Positions 1-5,010 of a DNA stretch of 5,997 bases are shown here, piece by piece. Below the pieces are notes generated by a model. It was not told the origin of the DNA and made no database searches. It saw only the letters and a program-made list of their open reading frames with translations. Each line of letters begins with the position of its first letter. The first letter of the stretch is position 1. The stretch lies in NCBI GenBank assembly GCA_903915565.1, contig CAIWTG010000192.1, positions 1 to 5,997 of the forward strand, read 5' to 3'. This DNA comes from an uncultured Chloroflexota bacterium (GTDB lineage Bacteria; Chloroflexota; Dehalococcoidia; Dehalococcoidales; RBG-16-60-22). A program made the translations under genes and the position numbers.

Positions 1-454
1 CATCGCCCCGGCACCCGGCTCAAGGCACGCCAGCAAACGCGTCGGCCGCGGCACCGGCAGCGGTCATGGCACATATTCCGGACGCGGCTGCAAGGGCCAG
101 AAAGCACGGGCGGGCAATAATAAAGTTCGTCCCGGTTTTGAGGGCGGGCAACTGCCTTTAATCAAGCGCCTGCCACAAAAACGCGGTTTTACGAACATTT
201 TCAAGATTGAATACAGCATCGTCAGCGTCGGTGAACTTAACAAGTTTGAATCCGGCGTTATAGTTACATATAAAGAATTACTAAAAGCGGGCATTATAAA
301 ATCATCGGCAAGACCGATTAAAATCCTGGCGGATGGCGAGATCGATCATCCTATTACCATTAAAGCACACAAATTTTCAACTTCAGCCAAGGCGAAGATA
401 GAAAGAGCCGGCGGCACAGTTGAGGAGGCTACCGATGCAGCAAAAGTCGAGTAG
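1..454 (+). CDS. rplO: 50S ribosomal protein L15 (uL15), 5' end missing
   Basis: L15 is a late-assembling large-subunit protein whose extended basic N-terminal arm threads through 23S rRNA. The reading frame runs from base 2 and ends at TAG 452-454, giving 150 visible residues. The first visible residues (IAPAPGSRHASKRVGRG) match the usual L15 N-terminus from about residue 6 or 7, so only a few codons are cut off. Family hallmarks follow: the Gly/Arg-rich GRGTGSGHGTYSGRG stretch, KGQKARAG, RPGFEGGQLPL and KRLPQKRGFTN, then the globular C-terminal domain ending near KAKIERAGGTVEEA. The common GRGHKGQ motif reads GRGCKGQ here, a minor variation. The last 20 nt overlap secY, so the two genes are probably translationally coupled. 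Identity is secure; the start is outside the window. Confidence 0.96.
   Translation, partial: IAPAPGSRHASKRVGRGTGSGHGTYSGRGCKGQKARAGNNKVRPGFEGGQLPLIKRLPQKRGFTNIFKIEYSIVSVGELNKFESGVIVTYKELLKAGIIKSSARPIKILADGEIDHPITIKAHKFSTSAKAKIERAGGTVEEATDAAKVE
421..428 (+). promoter_or_regulatory. Ribosome binding site of secY, inside rplO
   Basis: The sequence TGAGGAGG lies 6 nt before ATG 435 and within the last codons of rplO, where it encodes part of VEEA. It decides the secY start: a longer reading frame from TTG 420 would begin on top of this site and would have no Shine-Dalgarno sequence of its own at proper spacing. Confidence 0.8.
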
Positions 455-1739
455 ACCACGATTGCTCCAGGCAATGCTGGATGCCTTCAGCTTGCCCGAC
501 CTCCGGAAACGAATACTGATTACCATCGGTATTCTGGTAGCCTTCCGCTTTATCTGTCATGTTCCTCTGCCGGGCTTAAATCCCGATCAGTTGAGCAATC
601 TTTTCCAACAAAATGCGCTACTGGGAATGTTGGACCTTTTTAGCGGCGGCGCCATGAAGCAGTTCAGTGTGGCTTCGATGGGTGTTTATCCGTACATTAC
701 GGCATCAATCATTATAGTTTTGCTGGTGCCGGTAATTCCCAAACTGCAGGCTCTATCGCAGGAAGGGGAGTCCGGCAAGAATAAAATCAATTTGATTACC
801 CACTGGCTGACGGTACCGCTAGCGGGGCTTTCGGGTTACGGCCAACTGGTAATTCTACAGCGCAGCGGCGCCGTGGACGCCAGCAGCCCGATGCTCACCG
901 TCACCATCGTGATATCATTAATCGCCGGCACAATGTTCCTCGTCTGGCTGGGCGAACTGATAACCGAATACGGCATCGGCAACGGTATTTCCATCATCAT
1001 CTTCGGCGGCATCGTGGCCGGTTACCCGACGAATATCCGACAAGGCTTTTTAGCCACCAGCAACCCCACAGGGCTGGCAGTTTATATCGCCATCGTGCTG
1101 GTGACCATCGTTTTAATCGTTATCTTTACCGAGGCTCATCGCCGTGTGCCGGTGCAGTACGCACGTAGTGTTTTCCGCGGCGGCAAGATGTACCGTCAGT
1201 CAGGCACGACGCATATTCCCCTCCGCGTTAACGCCTCCGGCATGATACCGCTTATTTTCTCCATGTCGATTATGCTTTTCCCGGGTATCGTGGCCAGCTA
1301 CTTTGATACCGGCGGCGGGGCGGCTCACTCGATTGTCCAATGGTTCAGTCCCAGCACCGACCTGCCGATAGGAGCGTTTTACTGGGTGATGTATTTTTTC
1401 CTTTCGATGGCATTTACGTTCTTTTATACCATCATCACTTATCAGCAGCAAGACCTGCCCGGCACCTTACAGCGTCAGGGCGGGTTTATACCGGGTATAC
1501 GGCCAGGTAAAAACACCGAAACTTACATCCACGGCGTAATTAACCGGATTACCTGGGCAGGGGCGCTCTTCCTGGCCTTTGTGGCGGTAATGCCCTTCCT
1601 GGCCCGCACAGTGACCAATGTGCAGCAAATCCAGCTTTCGAGTTTGGGTCTGTTAATCGTGGTGGGCGTGGTGCTGGATACAATGAAGCAGCTTGAAGCA
1701 CAACTGGTAATGCGGCGCTACGAAGGGTTTATTAAATAG
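435..1739 (+). CDS. secY: Protein translocase subunit SecY
   Basis: SecY is the channel subunit of the SecYEG translocon in the cytoplasmic membrane. It passes unfolded proteins outward with SecA and inserts membrane proteins from the ribosome. From ATG 435 it is 434 residues, normal for the family, with ten hydrophobic segments: about 27-44, 77-100, 120-143, 154-176, 183-198, 212-232, 262-287, 313-335, 372-391 and 400-417. The plug region precedes TM2 (LFSGGAMKQFSVASMGVYPYITAS, shown here as residues 68-91). LGELITEYGIGNGISI marks TM4/TM5 (172-187). The long cytoplasmic C4 loop carries RRVPVQYA (236-243). The C5 loop carries GFIPGIRPG (350-358), with Arg356 equivalent to the arginine needed for SecA-driven export in E. 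coli. The end, RRYEGFIK, is the usual SecY C-terminus. The gene starts 20 nt inside rplO and adk follows after 8 nt. I chose ATG 435 over TTG 420 because of the ribosome binding site at 421-428. Confidence 0.97.
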   Translation: MQQKSSRPRLLQAMLDAFSLPDLRKRILITIGILVAFRFICHVPLPGLNPDQLSNLFQQNALLGMLDLFSGGAMKQFSVASMGVYPYITASIIIVLLVPVIPKLQALSQEGESGKNKINLITHWLTVPLAGLSGYGQLVILQRSGAVDASSPMLTVTIVISLIAGTMFLVWLGELITEYGIGNGISIIIFGGIVAGYPTNIRQGFLATSNPTGLAVYIAIVLVTIVLIVIFTEAHRRVPVQYARSVFRGGKMYRQSGTTHIPLRVNASGMIPLIFSMSIMLFPGIVASYFDTGGGAAHSIVQWFSPSTDLPIGAFYWVMYFFLSMAFTFFYTIITYQQQDLPGTLQRQGGFIPGIRPGKNTETYIHGVINRITWAGALFLAFVAVMPFLARTVTNVQQIQLSSLGLLIVVGVVLDTMKQLEAQLVMRRYEGFIK

Positions 1740-1742
1740 GAG
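1738..1742 (+). promoter_or_regulatory. Ribosome binding site of adk, overlapping the secY stop
   Basis: AGGAG overlaps the secY TAG stop (1737-1739) and sits 5 nt before the GTG start at 1748. An in-frame TAA at 1733-1735 excludes any start further upstream, so this site and the GTG fix the adk N-terminus. Confidence 0.75.
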
Positions 1743-1747
1743 CAAGG

Positions 1748-2389
1748 GTGTATATTGTTCTCCTGGGTGCTCCGGGGGCAGGCAAAGGGACGCAGGCGGC
1801 GATGCTGGCAGAGAAAACAGGGCTGGCGCAGGTAGCTTCCGGCGACCTCTTCCGCAAGGCGCTCAAAGAGGAGACGGAGCTTGGCAAAATCGCCAAGCAG
1901 TATATGGAAAAGGGACAGTTGGTCCCGGATGAAATAACCATAAAAATGGTGTTGGAGAGGTTGGGGAAACCGGATTGCACCAAGGGAGCATTACTGGACG
2001 GCTTCCCGCGGAACCTGGAACAGGCAAAAGCGCTGGATAACGCTCTGGCGGAGCAGTCCAAGGCGATTGATAAGGTAATAAATATAAAAGTATCGGAGGC
2101 AGAGGTAATAAAAAGGTTGAGCCGGCGGTGGATTTGCGGCGTTTGCCAAGCGCCCTACCATGAAACGGATGCCCCACCCAAAGTTGCCGGCAAATGCGAC
2201 CGCTGCGGCGGCGAATTATACCAGCGGGCCGATGATAAACCGGAGACGGTGCAAGAACGGCTCAAGGTGTATGAAAAAGAAACCCTGCCACTGATACAGT
2301 ACTATAAAAAGTCGGGGAAACTGGTGGAGGTAGTCAGCGAGGGCGGTCCTAAAGCGGTACACCAGAAAATCATGGCCGCCTTGAATTAA
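1748..2389 (+). CDS. adk: Adenylate kinase, zinc-binding long form
   Basis: This cytoplasmic enzyme interconverts ATP plus AMP with two ADP and keeps the adenylate pool balanced. The 213-residue product begins with the P-loop GAPGAGKGT (7-15). It continues with the AMP-binding ASGDLFR (30-36), DGFPRN (84-89) with Arg88, and RLSRR (123-127) at the start of the LID. The LID carries a Cys4 zinc site, C130-x2-C133 and C150-x2-C153, as in Bacillus-type kinases rather than the His/Ser/Asp/Thr type of E. coli. YQRADDKPETV (158-168) supplies the RxDD nucleotide-contact motif. The GTG start is the only possible one after the in-frame TAA at 1733, and the protein starts exactly where the family does (MYIVLLGAPG). 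Its place between secY and map is typical of Gram-positive bacteria and Chloroflexota. No key residue is missing. Confidence 0.97.
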   Translation: MYIVLLGAPGAGKGTQAAMLAEKTGLAQVASGDLFRKALKEETELGKIAKQYMEKGQLVPDEITIKMVLERLGKPDCTKGALLDGFPRNLEQAKALDNALAEQSKAIDKVINIKVSEAEVIKRLSRRWICGVCQAPYHETDAPPKVAGKCDRCGGELYQRADDKPETVQERLKVYEKETLPLIQYYKKSGKLVEVVSEGGPKAVHQKIMAALN

Positions 2390-2392
2390 GGA
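2388..2392 (+). promoter_or_regulatory. Ribosome binding site of map
   Basis: AAGGA overlaps the adk TAA stop (2387-2389) and lies 9 nt before the TTG start of map at 2402. The ATG at 2394-2396 is out of frame and reaches TGA after two more codons, so it is not the start. The site supports TTG 2402. Confidence 0.65.
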
Positions 2393-2401
2393 AATGCTGA
2401 T

Positions 2402-3178
2402 TTGATTATAGAAGTAAAGTCGGCCGAGGAGATAGTGATAATGCGGCAGTCCGGCAGGATTGTCGCGGAGATACTTAGAATCCTGGCAGAAAATATAAAA
2501 CCGGGTATGAAAACAAAGGAAATGGATATTATAGCCGAACGAGAACTAAAAAAACGGGGCGCCGAATCCTCTTTCAAGGGATATCGCGGTTACCCGGCGA
2601 CGGTCTGCGTCTCCATCAACGACCAGATAGTGCATGGGATACCGGGCGATAGAATTATGAAAGAGGGCGATATCGTTTCGCTGGATTTTGGCGCTAAATA
2701 TAAGGGCTTCCACGGCGACGCCGCATTAACCGTACCCGTCGGCAGGATAAAGCCGGAGGCACAGAGGCTGATTGACGCGACGAGGGAATCGCTGGAAAAA
2801 GGCATCGCCGCCGCCAAAGCCGGCGGCAGGCTGGGAGATATTTCCGCCGCCATCCAGACCTACGCGGAATCTAAAGGATATTCGCTGGTGCGGGAATATA
2901 CGGGACACGGCATCGGGCGGAAAATGCACGAGGAGCCGCAGATACCCAACAGCACCGAGCCGCCCCACGGCGTACCAGCAGGCACCGGAGCGGTGTTAAA
3001 AAAGGGAATGGCGCTGGCATTAGAGCCAATGCTGAACGCCGGCGACTGGCATATCCGCGTGGCGGAGGACCAGTGGACAGTGCTGACGGCCGACGGCAGC
3101 CTTTCGGCGCATTTTGAACATACAATCGCCATTGATGATAAACAGGCAGAGGTGTTGACGAGGGGCACTTATGACTAA
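2402..3178 (+). CDS. map: Type I methionine aminopeptidase
   Basis: This metalloenzyme removes the initiator methionine from new cytoplasmic proteins whose second residue is small. The 258-residue protein has the pita-bread fold of the short (type Ia) class, with no N-terminal zinc-finger or SH3-binding extension. All five metal ligands are visible: Asp95 in SLDFG, Asp106 in GFHGDAALT, His169 in TGHGIG, Glu208 in ALEPM, and Glu239 in SAHFEHT. The substrate-side histidines His79 (VHGIPG) and His176 (RKMHEEPQ) are also present. The start is TTG: an in-frame TAA at 2387-2389 blocks anything upstream, and MIIEVKSAEEIVIMRQSG matches the family N-terminus, whereas the next ATG (residue 14) would remove the first helix. 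The last 8 nt overlap infA, suggesting coupled translation. Identity is secure. Confidence 0.97.
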   Translation: MIIEVKSAEEIVIMRQSGRIVAEILRILAENIKPGMKTKEMDIIAERELKKRGAESSFKGYRGYPATVCVSINDQIVHGIPGDRIMKEGDIVSLDFGAKYKGFHGDAALTVPVGRIKPEAQRLIDATRESLEKGIAAAKAGGRLGDISAAIQTYAESKGYSLVREYTGHGIGRKMHEEPQIPNSTEPPHGVPAGTGAVLKKGMALALEPMLNAGDWHIRVAEDQWTVLTADGSLSAHFEHTIAIDDKQAEVLTRGTYD

Positions 3179-3389
3179 GAAAGAAGCCATAGAGGTTGAG
3201 GGAACGGTTGTTGAGGCGCTGCCTAACGCCATGTTCCGCGTTGAGCTGCCTAATAAACACGAGGTGCTGGCGCATATTTCTGGTAAAATAAGAATGCACT
3301 ATATAAGGGTTCTGCCCGGGGATAAAGTGCTTATCGAGCTCTCCCCTTACGACTTGAAACGTGGTAGAATCACTTATCGGTTAAAATAA
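3171..3389 (+). CDS. infA: Translation initiation factor IF-1
   Basis: IF-1 binds the A site of the 30S subunit during initiation and works with IF-2 and IF-3 to select the start codon. The product is 72 residues, the standard length, and is a single OB-fold domain. Signatures include EGTVVEALPNAMFRVELPN, AHISGKIRMHYIRVLPGDKV and the ending SPYDLKRGRITYRLK, all close to family consensus. The ATG lies inside the last codons of map (8 nt overlap), and GAGGGG at 3160-3165 is 5 nt upstream as its ribosome binding site. The gene is followed after 17 AT-rich bases by rpmJ, the usual neighbour. Confidence 0.97.
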   Translation: MTKKEAIEVEGTVVEALPNAMFRVELPNKHEVLAHISGKIRMHYIRVLPGDKVLIELSPYDLKRGRITYRLK

Positions 3390-3406
3390 GAAAAAGGTAA
3401 ATAAAA

Positions 3407-3520
3407 ATGAAAGTTAAAGCTTCCGTAAAAGTTAGATGTGAAAAGTGCAAGGTCGTGAAAAGGCGCGGGGTAGTCAGAATTATCTGCGAAAACCCCAAGC
3501 ATAAGCAGAGGCAGGGTTAA
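3407..3520 (+). CDS. rpmJ: 50S ribosomal protein L36 (bL36), zinc-binding form
   Basis: L36 is the smallest large-subunit protein and helps fold 23S rRNA near the base of the L7/L12 stalk. The reading frame ATG 3407 to TAA 3518-3520 gives 37 residues, beginning MKVKASVKVRCEKCK and ending NPKHKQRQG. The zinc ligands Cys11, Cys14, Cys27 and His32 are all present, so this is the C+ form. A weak Shine-Dalgarno sequence, AAGG at 3394-3397, lies 9 nt upstream. The gene sits between infA and rpsM as in most bacteria with this cluster. The second residue is Lys and the core is highly basic, as expected. Confidence 0.95.
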   Translation: MKVKASVKVRCEKCKVVKRRGVVRIICENPKHKQRQG

Positions 3521-3529
3521 GGAGGAAAT

Positions 3530-3919
3530 ATGCCACGTGTTTCTGGAGTAGACATACCAATTAATAAACAGGCATGGGTCTCACTGGGATATATTTACGG
3601 TATCGGCCCGCATAATGCCTTAACCATACTGGAACAGGCAGGCATCACACCGGAGACGAAAGTAAAAGACCTCACCGAGGCTGAAGTAAACAAGCTCCGT
3701 GAGATTATCGATAAACAGTACCGGGTTGAGGGCGAACTTAGAAAAGAGATAAACTCAAACATTAAGCGCCTGATAGAAATCGGCAGCTACCGCGGTTCCC
3801 GACACCGCCACAGTCTGCCGTCGCGAGGGCAGCAGACACGGACCAACGCCCGCACCAAGCGCGGTCAGCGCAAGACAGTCGCCGGCCGAGGCCAGAAGCG
3901 CGGCGCGACGAAGAAATAA
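3530..3919 (+). CDS. rpsM: 30S ribosomal protein S13 (uS13)
   Basis: S13 sits in the head of the 30S subunit, where it contacts 23S rRNA and L5 in the intersubunit bridges and reaches the P-site tRNA with its basic tail. The product is 129 residues, slightly longer than the E. coli protein (118). It opens with MPRVSGVDIPINKQ, carries the helix-hairpin-helix YIYGIG (21-26), RVEGELRKEI (65-74) and IKRLIEIGSYRG (78-89), and ends in a basic tail RKTVAGRGQKRGATKK. The ATG is preceded by a strong AAGGAGG at 3519-3525 that overlaps the rpmJ stop, only 4 nt from the start. Several normally conserved positions around 86-113 differ from consensus (see findings). Identity is not in doubt. Confidence 0.96.
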   Translation: MPRVSGVDIPINKQAWVSLGYIYGIGPHNALTILEQAGITPETKVKDLTEAEVNKLREIIDKQYRVEGELRKEINSNIKRLIEIGSYRGSRHRHSLPSRGQQTRTNARTKRGQRKTVAGRGQKRGATKK

Positions 3920-3946
3920 TCCTTATAGCGGAACAAGGAGGATAGG
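3920..3946 (+). other. rpsM-rpsK spacer with possible Shine-Dalgarno-masking hairpin
   Basis: This 27-nt gap is the longest in the window. TCCTT at 3920-3924 is complementary to AAGGA at 3935-3939, the core of the rpsK ribosome binding site; ATCCT 3919-3923 can alternatively pair with AGGAT 3939-3943. Either 5-bp stem would hide the Shine-Dalgarno sequence. The complementarity is seen directly; a regulatory role is inference and the stem is short enough to be chance. Confidence 0.3.
3935..3941 (+). promoter_or_regulatory. Ribosome binding site of rpsK
   Basis: AAGGAGG lies 5 nt before the GTG start at 3947. An in-frame TAG at 3926-3928 rules out a start upstream, and the family N-terminus fits the GTG. 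Confidence 0.8.
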
Positions 3947-4339
3947 GTGCCACAGAAAAGAAAAACAAAGTCCAGAAAGCGGGAACGCAAGGCAGTTCCT
4001 ACCGGTAAGGCTTTTGTACAATCAAGTTTTAATAATACCATCGTTACTTTAACCGACCCGCAAGGCAACGCGTTAGCCTGGGGAAGTTCCGGCACAGCGG
4101 GATTCAAGGGTTCGCGCAAAGGGACGCCTTACGCCGCCCAGATGGCGGCACGCGATGCGGCCCGCAAAGCGATGGTGCATGGTTTACGGCAAGTTGAGGT
4201 CTATGTTAAAGGACCGGGCAGCGGACGCGAGGCAGCGATACGCTCCCTGCAGGGTTCGGGGCTTTACATTACCGGCATTAAGGACGTGACACCGATACCC
4301 CATGCCGGCTGCCGTCCTCCAAAGCGGAGAAGGGTATAA
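3947..4339 (+). CDS. rpsK: 30S ribosomal protein S11 (uS11)
   Basis: S11 lies on the 30S platform, where it contacts 16S rRNA near the E site and the mRNA exit path. From GTG 3947 it is 130 residues, normal for bacteria. The basic N-terminus (PQKRKTKSRKRERK) leads into AFVQSSFNNTIVT (22-34), then WGSSGTAGFKGSRKGTPYAAQMAA (45-68), and then VEVYVKGPGSGREAAIRSL. The C-terminus reads DVTPIPHAGCRPPKRRRV. The expected motif there is PHNGCRPPKRRRV; the codon at 4304-4306 is GCC (Ala120), replacing the asparagine that becomes isoaspartate in the E. coli protein. Everything else matches consensus well. rpsD follows after 12 nt. Confidence 0.97.
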   Translation: MPQKRKTKSRKRERKAVPTGKAFVQSSFNNTIVTLTDPQGNALAWGSSGTAGFKGSRKGTPYAAQMAARDAARKAMVHGLRQVEVYVKGPGSGREAAIRSLQGSGLYITGIKDVTPIPHAGCRPPKRRRV

Positions 4340-4351
4340 AAGGGGAAGTTT

Positions 4352-4987
4352 ATGGCTAGATATATCGAACCAATCTGTCGGTTATGCCGGCGGAACAACG
4401 AGAAGCTCTTTTTGAAGGGAGCGCGGTGCTACACGCCCAAGTGCGCGATGGACAAGCGTCCTAAACCGCCGGGACAGGTCCCGGGACGCGGTGGGCGGCG
4501 TCGGAGATTTTCCGACCGCGGTTTACAGCTCCGTGAAAAGCAGAAAGCGCGCTACACTTACGGGATGCTGGAACGCCAGTTCAAACGCGTTTTCGAGCTG
4601 GCGGAAAAACAGGCCGGCATCACCGGCGAGAATCTCCTCGTGTTGTTAGAGAGGCGACTGGATAACGTCGTCTACCGCCTGGGCTTCGCCGATTCTCGTT
4701 CGCAGGCGCGGCAACTGGTGCAGCACGGCCATATCCTGCTCAACGGCAAAAAGGTAGACATTCCCTCCACCTTCGTAAAAGAGGGCGATACCATCGGCTG
4801 GCGCGAAGGCAGCAAGAAAAGCGAATACTACAAAATCCTGGCGGAATCAATCGAGGCCAAGGATATTTTGAACTGGTTAAGTCTGGATAAAGTAACCATG
4901 GTCGGCCAGGTAATGGCATTACCGACTCCCGACCAGGTCGATGCCAAGTTCGACGGCAAAGCAGTAATCGAATATTACTCGCGGTAG
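4352..4987 (+). CDS. rpsD: 30S ribosomal protein S4 (uS4), zinc-binding form
   Basis: S4 is a primary 16S rRNA-binding protein that nucleates 30S body assembly and affects decoding accuracy; in E. coli it also represses its own operon. The 211-residue product has the N-terminal zinc site Cys9, Cys12, Cys26 and Cys31, the C+ pattern known from Thermus S4. It is followed by a basic stretch (PGRGGRRRRFSDRGLQLREKQKARYTYG begins at residue 44), helices with QFKRVFELAEKQ (76-87), and the S4 RNA-binding domain at about 101-164 with RRLDNVVYRLGFADSRSQAR and VQHGHILLNGKKVDIPS. AGGGG at 4341-4345 precedes ATG 4352 by 6 nt. The end, GKAVIEYYSR, is typical. Placement directly before rpoA resembles the alpha operon of many bacteria. 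Whether S4 autoregulates here cannot be read from the sequence. Confidence 0.97.
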   Translation: MARYIEPICRLCRRNNEKLFLKGARCYTPKCAMDKRPKPPGQVPGRGGRRRRFSDRGLQLREKQKARYTYGMLERQFKRVFELAEKQAGITGENLLVLLERRLDNVVYRLGFADSRSQARQLVQHGHILLNGKKVDIPSTFVKEGDTIGWREGSKKSEYYKILAESIEAKDILNWLSLDKVTMVGQVMALPTPDQVDAKFDGKAVIEYYSR

Positions 4988-4996
4988 CCTAACAAA

Positions 4997-5004
4997 AAGG
5001 AGGT
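4997..5004 (+). promoter_or_regulatory. Ribosome binding site of rpoA
   Basis: AAGGAGGT is a near-ideal Shine-Dalgarno sequence 6 nt before TTG 5011, in the 23-nt gap after the rpsD stop. It is the main reason for accepting the TTG start of rpoA. Confidence 0.85.
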
Positions 5005-5010
5005 AGTTCA

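Noticed and set aside
256..305. AT-rich stretch in rplO with -10-like TATAAA sequences that might drive secY.
   Set aside because: I could find no matching -35 element at good spacing, and the sequence encodes ordinary L15 residues.
420..434. TTG at 420 as the secY start, adding five residues.
   Set aside because: It lies on the Shine-Dalgarno sequence that serves ATG 435 and has no ribosome binding site of its own.
2807..2827. Perfect 7-bp GC hairpin (GCCGCCG, 7-nt loop, CGGCGGC) resembling a terminator stem.
   Set aside because: It is in the middle of map, encodes Ala/Gly-rich residues typical of this helix, and has no T-tract after it.
3354..3387. Possible internal promoter before rpmJ: TTGAAA (3354-3359) and TAAAAT (3382-3387).
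   Set aside because: The spacer is 22 nt, well outside the usual 16-18, and the boxes lie in normal infA codons with an AT-rich end.
3390..3406. infA-rpmJ gap as a regulatory leader for the alpha operon, by analogy with the S4 target pseudoknot in E. coli.
   Set aside because: At 17 nt it is too short for such a structure, the E. coli target lies at rpsM, and no comparable fold is evident near 3521-3529.
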